Shown here piece by piece: positions 7,178 through 13,485 of a stretch of DNA of 16,967 bases. The DNA lies in NCBI GenBank assembly GCA_045403145.1, contig JAXIPA010000190.1, positions 1 through 16,967 of the forward strand, given 5' to 3'. Both the position numbers and the translations under genes were made by a program. Under the pieces are notes generated by a model. That model did no database searches. It worked only from the letters and a program-made list of their open reading frames with translations, and was not told the origin of the DNA. This DNA is from JAJYKN01 sp045403145 (GTDB lineage Bacteria; Nitrospirota; UBA9217). Positions within the stretch are counted from its first letter, which is position 1, and each line of letters opens with the position of its first letter.

Positions 7178-8260
7178 ATGTTTCAGTTTATTATGTCAGA
7201 AATCACACTCAAAATACCAACGGAATGGCGCGAGATTGCCGAAGAGATCGTCGAGCACGGAGGACCGGTGCTTGTCATCGGAGCTCCGGGAGCGGGCAAG
7301 ACCACCTTCTGCCTCTACCTCGCGGGACTTTTCTGCCGGCAGAATAAACGGGTCGCCTGGATCGACGCCGACCCCGGCCAGCCTTTTATCGGGCCTCCTG
7401 CCGCGATTTCGCTCACCCCCTATACCGAAGCTGCCGACCTGCTCAAGCGGAGGAACCCGATGATCATGAGTTTCGTCGGGAACACCTCCCCCGTCGGCCG
7501 CCTCCTTGATTTGATCTCCGGGCTCCAGAAGCTGGTAAGCCTTGCGCATTCGCTCAAACCGGACCTTGTTCTCATCAATACCTGCGGCCTCGTGAACGGC
7601 GGCGCCGCCAGGGAGCTCAAGTTCCACGAAATCGACATGCTCTCTCCCCGCTACGTCATAGCGCTGCAGAAGGGGACCGAGGTTGAACATTTGCTGGCGC
7701 CCCATTCGCACCGGGCCGGGCTGTTGATCCGCCGGCTTCCGATTTCTCCGGACGCCCGGGTCTCCACCGGCGAAGCGCGGCGCGCGGCACGGGAGCAGCG
7801 CTTTAAAGAATATTTTCGGGGAGCAGACTTTCAGGAGATAGCCCTCCATGATGTCGGCGTTCACGGGCCGGGCCTCGGCACGGGCGAGCGGCTCGGGTTC
7901 CGCGACGTCAACAAGCTTTCTAAAATTTTTCAGGCGATCGTGGTGCATGCGGAGCTCTCCAGCGACCGGCTGTTCCTGGTCATCGAAGGTGAATACGCAG
8001 AAGAAGAGCTCTACACGGCCAAAGAACAGTACAATGTCCGCGAGGTCATGGTAGTCAAGAGGTCCGAGATGGACCATCTGCTGGTAGGGCTCTGCGACGA
8101 CCGGAACCTCTGTCTCGGGCTCGGCATTCTGAGGACCATCGACCTGAAAGAGCTGTCCATGCGCGTAATCACACCTCTTCGGGATGTCTCCGGGGTCCGC
8201 CATCTCTCGCTCGGTTCGCTCCGTGTGAGCCCGGCGGGGGGAGAACTGGGGCAAGTGTAG
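7178..8260 (+). CDS. Clp1/Grc3-type polynucleotide 5'-kinase
   Basis: Predicted ATP-dependent kinase acting on 5'-OH ends of RNA (or DNA), related to eukaryotic Clp1 and Grc3/NOL9 and to archaeal homologues. In the 360-residue product: Walker A GAPGAGKTT at 35-43; WIDADPGQPFIGPPAAISL at 61-79, matching the Clp1/Grc3 phrase around the catalytic Asp ('D.D.GQ....PG..SL'); FVGNTSPVGR at 99-108, the 'G.TSP' element; VLINTCGLVNGGAARELKF at 131-149; and an Arg-rich lid-like helix EARRAAREQRFKEYF at 199-213. A C-terminal beta domain follows, with LVGLCDDRNLCLGLGILRTI (302-321) and a closing VRHLSLGSLRV. Start uncertain: ATG 7178 or ATG 7193, neither with a good ribosome binding site. It follows rsmG by 108 bases, so a link with tRNA or rRNA metabolism is plausible by context only. 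A general P-loop GTPase is less likely given the Clp1-specific motifs. Confidence 0.82.
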   Translation: MFQFIMSEITLKIPTEWREIAEEIVEHGGPVLVIGAPGAGKTTFCLYLAGLFCRQNKRVAWIDADPGQPFIGPPAAISLTPYTEAADLLKRRNPMIMSFVGNTSPVGRLLDLISGLQKLVSLAHSLKPDLVLINTCGLVNGGAARELKFHEIDMLSPRYVIALQKGTEVEHLLAPHSHRAGLLIRRLPISPDARVSTGEARRAAREQRFKEYFRGADFQEIALHDVGVHGPGLGTGERLGFRDVNKLSKIFQAIVVHAELSSDRLFLVIEGEYAEEELYTAKEQYNVREVMVVKRSEMDHLLVGLCDDRNLCLGLGILRTIDLKELSMRVITPLRDVSGVRHLSLGSLRVSPAGGELGQV

Positions 8261-8265
8261 GCAGG

Positions 8266-8281
8266 TGTTCCACGTGGAACA
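8266..8281. promoter_or_regulatory. parS: parS centromere site 1
   Basis: TGTTCCACGTGGAACA is a perfect 16-bp palindrome and matches the well-known ParB-binding parS sequence class (TGTTNCACGTGNAACA). It lies five bases after the stop codon of the kinase gene and about 2.7 kb upstream of parA. The parA-parB genes in the same window make the assignment strong. Confidence 0.93.
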
Positions 8282-8298
8282 TGTCGCTTTTACCCTGG

Positions 8299-8620
8299 AA
8301 AAGGCGGTTGGACGCAGATGAACGCTGATTTTCGCCGAAAAGTCCATCCAGTACGAGTGAGCATCCGCTCGCCATCCGGGTGATTCTTTTTTCATTCCCT
8401 AACCCGGATAAGCCGGAAAAGCTTTTTTTCTGCCACAGAGAACACAGAGGGAAACGAAAAATAGAATCAAGTTATTCACTACTTCTGAGCCTTTCTCTGT
8501 GACCTCTGTGTCCTCTGTGGCAAAATATTCTTGCCATTGTGAGAAGCTTTTGATTCTTTAGTAACGATTGTTTGCTTTAATCAGCGTTTATCCGACTTTA
8601 GCTGCGTCCAAATGCCTTTT
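8299..8620 (+). repeat. Nested inverted repeat surrounding composite element B
   Basis: The left arm, about 8299-8330 (TTGGACGCAGATGAACGCTG from 8308), is complementary to 8579-8620 (AATCAGCGTTTATC, then CTGCGTCCAA). The right arm carries nine extra bases (CGACTTTAG) in the middle. Between the arms lies the composite element at 8394-8565, itself with a central hairpin, so the spacer has two nested levels of dyad symmetry. No transposase or open reading frame is present. The remaining bases 8331-8393 hold nothing recognisable. Confidence 0.6.
8394..8565 (-). repeat. Composite spacer element, copy B, containing a CACAGAG hairpin
   Basis: Reverse-complement copy of the element at 4147-4325: ATTCCCTAACCCGGATAAGC at 8394 matches the right end of copy A, and TGATTCTTTAGTAAC at 8551-8565 matches its left end. 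The core inverted repeat has arms GCCACAGAGAACACAGAGG (8432-8450) and TCTCTGTGACCTCTGTGTCC onward (8494-8521), with a ~43-base loop. Ends and arms are better conserved between copies than the loops, which fits a folded or end-recognised element. Confidence 0.8.
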
Positions 8621-8763
8621 TCCGGTTTATCCGTATCATAGATTCTTTATCTCCATTTCTCCATTTTCCCCCTTTCTCCTTAATCAATTCCTCCGCCTAT
8701 GCTCCAAGACGTGCGTTGTCATTCTCAAAATAGTTTCCAAAAATAGCAACTCTTATGACCCCT

Positions 8764-8821
8764 ATCATATGATTCCCCCGCGCCTTCGCGTATTATCGGC
8801 TCACATCAATGAAAACGATGT
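8764..8821 (+). promoter_or_regulatory. Possible hcp promoter and dyad elements
   Basis: Between the repeats and hcp (8621-8849) no gene is seen. There is a 10-bp palindrome ATCATATGAT at 8764-8773, a small CGCG-CCTT-CGCG hairpin near 8779-8790, a -10-like TATTAT at 8791-8796 without a good -35, and an ACATC-N9-GATGT dyad at 8803-8821. The dyad might bind a CRP/FNR-family regulator, which often controls hcp, but it does not match an FNR consensus. Low confidence. Confidence 0.25.
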
Positions 8822-8849
8822 AAATTTCTTCACTGAGGAGGACTCTAAA

Positions 8850-10538
8850 ATGTTTTGTTATCAATGCGAGCAGGCGGCAAACGGCAAGGCGTGCACCAAA
8901 ATCGGCGTATGCGGCAAGGATCCCGAGGTATCCGCGCTTCAGGACCTATTGATCTATTCCTTGAAGGGACTTTCGCTCGTTGCGGTTGAAGGCAGGGGGC
9001 ACGGAGTCATAGACCAGGAAGTAAACCTTTTCCTGACCAAAGGTCTTTTTTCAACGCTCACGAACGTCGATTTTGATCCCAAGCGTTTCGAAACGCTTAT
9101 CCAGAAGAGCGTTGAGCTCCGCGAGGGGCTGAAGGCAAAGGTCAATGCAGCGGGCGGCAGAACGGACTTTTCGCACGGTAGCGTTTCCTATAAACCGGCA
9201 GCGACCGTCGAGGCTCTGGCGAAACAGGGCCGCGAGGTGAGAGAACGGGTGCCAGATGCGCTGATCAACCCCGATATCCAGTCGCTCCAGGACATTCTTC
9301 TGTTCGGACTCAAGGGCGTGGCTGCGTATGCAGATCATGCCCAGATCCTCGGGAAAACTGACGATTCCGTTTATGCATTCATGGCCGAGGCTTTGGCTGC
9401 CATGACCGGAACTGATCTCGGCCTGAATGAATGGGTCGCGCTTGTGCTGAAGTGCGGAGAGGTCAATCTCAAGGCCATGGAGATCCTTGATGCCGGCAAC
9501 ACGGGCGCCTATGGTCATCCGGTCCCGACCAAAGTGCCCCTCGGCGCAAGGAAAGGCAAGGCCATCCTCGTTTCCGGCCATGATCTGAAGGACCTCGAAG
9601 CGATCCTGAAACAGAGCGAGGGAAAGGGGATCAACGTCTACACCCACGGCGAGATGCTTCCGGCCCATGGCTACCCGGCCTTGAAAAAATACCCGCACTT
9701 CCACGGGCATTACGGCACGGCCTGGCAGAACCAGCACAAGGAATTTGCCCACTTCCCCGGCGCGATCGTGATGACCACGAACTGCATCCAGAAGCCGCTG
9801 GCCTCGTACAAGGAAAACCTCTTCACCTGCGGCCTCGTGGGGTGGCCCGATGTGCCGCATATTTCCGACAATAACTTCACCCCGGCGGTCGAGAGGGCGC
9901 TGGCCCTCCCCGGATTCACGGAAGATCTGCCGGGCAAAGAGGTTTTTGCCGGCTTTGCCAGGAATTCCGTGCTCGGCGTCGCTGACAAGGTAGTCGAGGC
10001 CGTCAAAGACGGAAAGATCCGCCACTTCTTCCTCGTGGGTGGATGCGACGGCGCAAAGCCGGGCAGGAACTATTATTCGGAGTTCGTTGAAAAGGCGCCG
10101 AAGGACACGATCATCATGACCCTGGCATGCGGCAAGTTCCGGTTCTTCGACAAGGAACTGGGAGACATCAACGGCATCCCGCGGCTCCTGGACATCGGCC
10201 AGTGCAATGACGCCTACTCCGCCATCCAGATCGCCCTGGCCCTTTCAAAGGCCTTCAACCTCGGCGTGAACGACCTGCCGCTTTCACTCGTTCTCTCCTG
10301 GTACGAGCAAAAGGCCGTGGCCATCCTGCTTACCCTGCTGCATCTGGGAATCAAGGACATCCGCCTCGGACCAACGCTCCCGGCCTTCATCACGCCGAAC
10401 GTGCTGGACGTGCTCGTGAAGAACTTCAGCATCAAGCCCATCGCCGAAACCGCTGAAGCGGACCTCGAGGAGATCCTCGGTCCCTGCTGGGACAGAACAA
10501 AGGCGGAGTGCCTTGCAGCGGAAGAGGTCACGGCTTAA
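8850..10538 (+). CDS. hcp: Hybrid-cluster protein (hydroxylamine/NO reductase-type)
   Basis: Cytoplasmic iron-sulfur protein linked to nitrosative-stress defence; homologues reduce hydroxylamine and NO in vitro and can act as an S-nitrosylase. The start is ATG 8850 with AGGAGG at 8836-8841; the frame is open back to 8568, but that part looks non-coding. The product is 562 residues. N-terminal cysteines at 3, 6, 15 and 21 (C-x2-C-x8-C-x5-C) indicate the anaerobe-type [4Fe-4S] class rather than the [2Fe-2S] enterobacterial class. Hybrid-cluster ligands are visible in order: SGHDLKD (His), THGEMLPAHGYP (Glu), TTNCIQ, GGCDGAKPGRNYY (persulfide Cys), LACGKFRF, DIGQCNDAYSA and SWYEQKAVAILL (Glu, Lys). 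No hcr reductase gene is adjacent. It sits as a single gene between the two parS sites and ends at a strong terminator. Confidence 0.96.
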   Translation: MFCYQCEQAANGKACTKIGVCGKDPEVSALQDLLIYSLKGLSLVAVEGRGHGVIDQEVNLFLTKGLFSTLTNVDFDPKRFETLIQKSVELREGLKAKVNAAGGRTDFSHGSVSYKPAATVEALAKQGREVRERVPDALINPDIQSLQDILLFGLKGVAAYADHAQILGKTDDSVYAFMAEALAAMTGTDLGLNEWVALVLKCGEVNLKAMEILDAGNTGAYGHPVPTKVPLGARKGKAILVSGHDLKDLEAILKQSEGKGINVYTHGEMLPAHGYPALKKYPHFHGHYGTAWQNQHKEFAHFPGAIVMTTNCIQKPLASYKENLFTCGLVGWPDVPHISDNNFTPAVERALALPGFTEDLPGKEVFAGFARNSVLGVADKVVEAVKDGKIRHFFLVGGCDGAKPGRNYYSEFVEKAPKDTIIMTLACGKFRFFDKELGDINGIPRLLDIGQCNDAYSAIQIALALSKAFNLGVNDLPLSLVLSWYEQKAVAILLTLLHLGIKDIRLGPTLPAFITPNVLDVLVKNFSIKPIAETAEADLEEILGPCWDRTKAECLAAEEVTA

Positions 10539-10561
10539 CAATTGTCTCTTTCTCTCCATCC

Positions 10562-10594
10562 GGCAGGACGGTATTTTCCGTCCTGCCTTTTTTT
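10562..10594 (+). terminator. Intrinsic terminator of hcp
   Basis: A perfect 10-bp stem, GGCAGGACGG (10562-10571) with CCGTCCTGCC (10578-10587), closes a six-base loop TATTTT and is followed by seven T residues (10588-10594). It lies 24 bases after the hcp stop codon. This is the clearest rho-independent terminator in the window. Confidence 0.95.
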
Positions 10595-10604
10595 ATCCTC
10601 TCCG

Positions 10605-10626
10605 GAATGTTCCACGTGGAACATTC
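10605..10626. promoter_or_regulatory. parS: parS centromere site 2 in a 22-bp perfect palindrome
   Basis: The core TGTTCCACGTGGAACA (10608-10623) is identical to the site at 8266-8281 and matches the ParB-binding parS class. The dyad symmetry extends three further bases each way (GAA...TTC). It lies just after the hcp terminator and ~345 bases upstream of parA, so ParB spreading from it could also affect parA expression. Confidence 0.94.
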
Positions 10627-10662
10627 AATGCGGAGGGCGGTATCAAACCTCTTAAACCTTTC

Positions 10663-10880
10663 ACCGCAGAGGACGCAGAGGGCGCGGAGATACTGAATTT
10701 TTGAGGGGCGCTCCGGAATTTGAAAGGTAATTGTGGAGGGTTGCCCACTCTTCCGGTAATGATCCTTCTCATATTTTAATGAGGATCTGTGTCTTGCTGT
10801 TCGAAAAAACCGCCGCCTCTTAAGCTTATGTCATTATTTTTTAACACCTTTTTCTCTGCGTTCTCTGCGCCCTCTGCGGT
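10663..10880 (+). repeat. CGCAGAG-variant hairpin element C upstream of parA
   Basis: The left arm ACCGCAGAGGACGCAGAGGG onward (10663-10690) pairs with the right arm TCTCTGCGTTCTCTGCGCCC onward (10853-10880), 24 of 28 positions by my count. The arms lie ~160 bases apart. It is the CpG-containing counterpart of the CACAGAG hairpins elsewhere in the window. The interior holds a smaller dyad near 10761-10787 (GATCCTTCTCAT / ATGAGGATC) and no open frame of note. Together with the terminator and parS it fills the 430-base hcp-parA spacer. Confidence 0.75.
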
Positions 10881-10916
10881 AAATTCGAGTTTTTTCTTCC
10901 TTTTATCATCATCCTA

Positions 10917-10941
10917 TGGTACACTAAACAGGTTCTGAACC
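10917..10941 (+). promoter_or_regulatory. Possible parA promoter with operator-like palindrome
   Basis: TGGTACACT (TG at 10917-10918, TACACT at 10920-10925) resembles an extended -10 element; the -35 region is poor. An 11-base palindrome GGTTCTGAACC (10931-10941) sits at the predicted transcription start and could be an operator. The parA ATG follows at 10969. Confidence 0.4.
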
Positions 10942-10968
10942 GGTAATCATGGGGGATTTTAGGGAAGC

Positions 10969-11745
10969 ATGGGAAGGGTCATCGCAATCGCCAACCAGAA
11001 GGGCGGCGTGGGGAAAACCACGACTACCGTGAATATCGCGGCATCGCTCGCTGCGGCGGAAAAGAAGGTGCTCTTGATCGACTCCGACCCTCAGGGCAAC
11101 TCCTCGAGCGGCATGGGAATCGACCGGAACGAAATAACCGGCAGCACCTACGACCTCTTTACAGGCAAAAAAACGCTTCCGGAAATAAAAAAATCGACCC
11201 ATTTCCCCTGGCTCGACGTAGTCCCCGCGAAGATCGACCTCGTGGGTGTCGAAATCGAGCTCATCCAGATGATCTCCCGCGAGCGGGTGCTGAAGAACGC
11301 GCTCGCAAGCTTCAGAAATGATTACGATTACATCCTCATCGACTGTCCGCCGTCTCTTGGGCTCCTGACGGTGAACGCGCTGACCGCGGCGGACGGAGTC
11401 CTCATCCCGGTCCAGTGTGAGTACTACGCGCTCGAGGGCTTGACTTCGCTCACGAACACCATCAAGCTGATCAAACAGGACCTGAATCCGGACCTTGCAA
11501 TCGAGGGCGTGCTCCTCACCATGTACGATAGCAGAAACAACCTCGCCGAACAGGTGGCCCAGGAAGTGCGCAAGTATTTCGGCAGCAAGGTGTACACGAC
11601 CGTCATCCACCGGAACGTGGCGCTCTCCGAAGCGCCGAGCCACGGCAAACCCGCGCTCCTCTACGATATCCGGTCCCGCGGCGCGCAGAACTACCTGGAG
11701 CTCGCGAAGGAGGTCATCAACAATGCAAAAGCAGGCGCTCGGTAA
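10969..11745 (+). CDS. parA: Chromosome-partitioning ATPase ParA (Soj)
   Basis: ParA/MinD-family ATPase that binds DNA non-specifically in its ATP form and drives segregation of ParB-parS complexes. The 258-residue product has the deviant Walker A NQKGGVGKTTTT (signature Lys 11, P-loop Lys 16), the A' motif LLIDSDPQGNSSSGMG (DSDPQGN at 38-44) and Walker B YILIDCPPSLGLL (121-133). There is no N-terminal DNA-binding extension, so it is the short chromosomal type rather than the plasmid P1/F type. Start at ATG 10969, with a closely spaced AGGGA upstream. The 3' end overlaps parB by 23 bases, a typical two-gene operon arrangement that implies coupled translation. A parS site lies ~345 bases upstream. 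Confidence 0.97.
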   Translation: MGRVIAIANQKGGVGKTTTTVNIAASLAAAEKKVLLIDSDPQGNSSSGMGIDRNEITGSTYDLFTGKKTLPEIKKSTHFPWLDVVPAKIDLVGVEIELIQMISRERVLKNALASFRNDYDYILIDCPPSLGLLTVNALTAADGVLIPVQCEYYALEGLTSLTNTIKLIKQDLNPDLAIEGVLLTMYDSRNNLAEQVAQEVRKYFGSKVYTTVIHRNVALSEAPSHGKPALLYDIRSRGAQNYLELAKEVINNAKAGAR

Positions 11746-12568
11746 GGGTCTCGGTGCGCTCATCCCGGACCTCTCCACGCTCGATGACAGGGAAAAAAAG
11801 GCCCTCGGCATCGCCGAGATCGAACTGGACAGGATCGTGCCGAACGAATACCAGCCGCGGAAAACCTTTGATGACGCAAAACTCCGGGAACTTGCCGCAT
11901 CGATAAAAGAGCAAGGCGTGATCCAGCCGGTGCTCGTGCACCGGGCGGGCAGCGGCTATCAATTGATCGCGGGCGAACGCCGCTGGCGCGCGTCCAGGCT
12001 TGCTGGCTTGAAGACCATTCCCGCGCTCGTCAAAGAAGCGACCAAGCGGGAACTCCTCGAAATGGCGCTGATAGAAAACATCCAGCGCGAGGACCTGAAC
12101 CCTCTCGAGGCGGCCGAGGCGTACAAGCGGCTCCAGGATGAGTTCAAACTGACGCAGGAGGACCTCGCCAGGCGCGTGGGCAAAGAGCGCTCGACGGTCA
12201 CGAATTTCCTCCGCATCCTTCATCTGCCGAAAGAAGTGAAGCAAGGCCTCGCCACGGGCGCTCTCAGCATGGGCCACGCCAAGGCGCTCCTGTCTCTCGA
12301 ACGCGGCCGCGACCAGATCCAGGCCGCGGTGCGGATCGTAAAGAAGGGGCTCTCGGTGCGCGAGGCCGAGACCCTTGCCGGGCGGATCAAGAATCCACCG
12401 CAGGAGAAAAAGGCCAGGTTGAGCCACGAGCTTCATGCCATTGAAGAAAAGCTCAAAAAGTCGCTCGGCACCAAGGTGAGCATCACCTCGAAATCGAAGG
12501 GCGGCAGGATCGTGATCGAGTATTATTCCGCGGAAGAGCTGGACCGGCTCCTGGAAAAGATCGGGTAA
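11723..12568 (+). CDS. parB: Chromosome-partitioning protein ParB (Spo0J)
   Basis: CTP-dependent DNA clamp that loads at parS and spreads along flanking DNA, forming the partition complex moved by ParA. The 281-residue product shows the ParA-contact N-terminus LGKGLGALIP (6-15), the ParB/Srx CTPase domain with GERRWRA (84-90) and ENIQREDLNP (118-127), the parS-recognising helix-turn-helix LTQEDLARRVGKERSTVTNF (143-162), and a C-terminal dimerisation domain (~233-281). Start at ATG 11723 with AAGGAGG at 11707-11713, inside the parA 3' end. The two exact parS palindromes at 8266 and 10608 are its expected targets. Confidence 0.97.
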   Translation: MQKQALGKGLGALIPDLSTLDDREKKALGIAEIELDRIVPNEYQPRKTFDDAKLRELAASIKEQGVIQPVLVHRAGSGYQLIAGERRWRASRLAGLKTIPALVKEATKRELLEMALIENIQREDLNPLEAAEAYKRLQDEFKLTQEDLARRVGKERSTVTNFLRILHLPKEVKQGLATGALSMGHAKALLSLERGRDQIQAAVRIVKKGLSVREAETLAGRIKNPPQEKKARLSHELHAIEEKLKKSLGTKVSITSKSKGGRIVIEYYSAEELDRLLEKIG

Positions 12569-12588
12569 GAACAAGACAGAACATTTTT

Positions 12589-12673
12589 GCCACAGAGTAC
12601 ACAGAGTTCACCGAGCAAGCCTGCTCTTTAGTTCCACAAATTACTTCTCCGTGTCCTCTGTGACCTCTGTGGC
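12589..12673 (+). repeat. CACAGAG hairpin element D between parB and the bactofilin gene
   Basis: The left arm GCCACAGAGTACACAGAG onward (12589-12615) is largely complementary to the right arm ending ACCTCTGTGGC (12647-12673), with a ~31-base loop. It belongs to the same family as the hairpins in 4147-4325 and 8394-8565 but lacks their flanking composite ends. It begins 20 bases after the parB stop codon and ends ~20 bases before the bactofilin ribosome binding site, so it could attenuate or process a parAB-bactofilin transcript. Confidence 0.8.
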
Positions 12674-12707
12674 AACGAATTTTGCATTTCTTTGAGGAGG
12701 ATTAACC

Positions 12708-13103
12708 ATGCTGAAAAAAGGTTCGGGCACACCGGAGCAAGCGGAGATCACCGCATTCCTGGGCAAGGGCACGGAGTTCAAGGGCTTGCTGAACTTCGAA
12801 GGCACCATCCGCGTGGACGGCAAGGTGGAAGGGGAGATCGTTTCCAAGGACACCCTGATCGCCGGCGACGGCGCGTTTCTCCAGGGCGAGATCTCCGTCG
12901 GAACGCTTATATCAAGCGGCAAGATCGTTGGCAACATCAACGCAAGCCAGAAGGTGCACATCATGGCCCCCTCGTACATCCAGGGCAACATCAAGACGCC
13001 CAAGCTCATCATCGAAGAAGGGGTGATCTTCGACGGCAAGTGCGAAATGGCCGATGAGAAGAAGGCCTCGGAGCAGAAGGTCGTGGCGCCGGCGGACCGG
13101 TAG
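12708..13103 (+). CDS. Bactofilin (DUF583 family cytoskeletal protein)
   Basis: Nucleotide-independent polymer-forming cytoskeletal protein. The 131-residue product consists of a short N-terminal tail, a right-handed beta-helix core at about 17-112 and a charged C-terminal tail. The core shows the repeating pattern of hydrophobic and Gly/Asp positions, for example KGLLNFEGTIRVDGKVEGEI, then KDTLIAGDGAFLQGEISVGT and SQKVHIMAPSYIQGNIKTPK. ATG 12708 has an excellent AGGAGG (12695-12700) seven bases upstream. It follows parB by 139 bases containing hairpin D. In Myxococcus, bactofilins next to parAB position the ParAB-parS system, so a similar role is suggested here by synteny, without direct proof. 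A terminator is not obvious downstream; GGGG-AGACTG-CCCC at 13150-13163 is only a weak hairpin without a T-tract. Confidence 0.93.
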   Translation: MLKKGSGTPEQAEITAFLGKGTEFKGLLNFEGTIRVDGKVEGEIVSKDTLIAGDGAFLQGEISVGTLISSGKIVGNINASQKVHIMAPSYIQGNIKTPKLIIEEGVIFDGKCEMADEKKASEQKVVAPADR

Positions 13104-13213
13104 AAAACTCCGAGAAGCTCAATAAGCCCCGTTCCAATTCTGAGAAGTAGGGGAGACTGCCCCGCATGATCTTAGCGAGGGTTCTATCCAACAGACTGTT
13201 CACGATAAAACCT

Positions 13214-13262
13214 TTGACAACTGCACACGCTTGATGCATATTAATACATACGTTAATGCATA
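13214..13262 (+). promoter_or_regulatory. vapBC promoter overlapped by operator-like repeats
   Basis: A perfect -35 box TTGACA (13214-13219) is followed after 17 bases by a fair -10 box CATATT (13237-13242). Three imperfect repeats of the form TTRATRCATA (13231-13240, 13241-13250, 13253-13262) cover the -10 and start region. Such a layout suits autorepression by a ribbon-helix-helix VapB-VapC complex. The vapB ATG follows 21 bases after the last repeat. Confidence 0.65.
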
Positions 13263-13283
13263 TTGGAACAAAGGGGTAACGAC

Positions 13284-13481
13284 ATGAGAACGACGCTCAA
13301 TATCGACGACGAGCTGCTTGATAAGGCGTCCAAATTGACCGGCATAAAAGAAAAGACCTCGCTCATCAAGCGCGGGCTTGAGTCGTTGATAGCGATAGAA
13401 AGCGGTAAAAGACTCGCCCATCTGGGCGGGACGGAAAAGGGCTTGAAGTCGATACCCCGCAGGCGGACAGAAGGCAGGTAA
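13284..13481 (+). CDS. vapB: VapB-type ribbon-helix-helix antitoxin
   Basis: Antitoxin of a type II toxin-antitoxin pair; predicted to bind and inhibit the VapC RNase and to repress its own operon. The 65-residue product starts MRTTLNIDDELLDKASKLTG, the pattern of the DUF2191/VapB ribbon-helix-helix fold: a short beta strand, then two helices ending in SLIKRGLESLIAIESGKRLA. A basic C-terminal tail (SIPRRRTEGR) would wrap the toxin. ATG 13284 is chosen with GGGG (13273-13276) as ribosome binding site; the in-frame TTG at 13263 lies in the operator region. The stop codon is four bases before the vapC ATG, so the two genes are translationally coupled. Confidence 0.9.
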   Translation: MRTTLNIDDELLDKASKLTGIKEKTSLIKRGLESLIAIESGKRLAHLGGTEKGLKSIPRRRTEGR

Positions 13482-13485
13482 CAGG

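Noticed and set aside
7196..8395. Long 399-codon minus-strand open frame opposite the kinase gene
   Set aside because: It is antisense to a gene with clear Clp1/Grc3 motifs, its product is rich in Arg/Pro/His without recognisable domains, and it runs across the parS site.
8568..8849. Extended N-terminus for Hcp
   Set aside because: The extra ~94 residues are repeat- and spacer-derived. The canonical Hcp N-terminus MFCYQCEQ begins at 8850 behind a strong AGGAGG.
9051..10025. 324-codon minus-strand open frame opposite hcp
   Set aside because: Shadow of hcp, whose metal ligands are all intact on the plus strand.
8261..10968. Replication origin oriC near parS
   Set aside because: No cluster of DnaA boxes (TTATCCACA-like) and no dnaA or dnaN in the window. 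The region is probably origin-proximal, but the origin itself is not seen.
10924..11811. 295-codon minus-strand open frame opposite parA
   Set aside because: Shadow of parA; it runs through the parA promoter region and shows no domain.
4191..12673. CRISPR array suggested by recurring CACAGAG units
   Set aside because: The units are 8-9 bases, occur in back-to-back and inverted order, lack uniform unique spacers, and no cas genes are present.
13263..13283. TTG start for vapB seven codons upstream
   Set aside because: It lies right after the operator repeats, and the ATG at 13284 has a well-placed GGGG and fits the usual VapB N-terminus.
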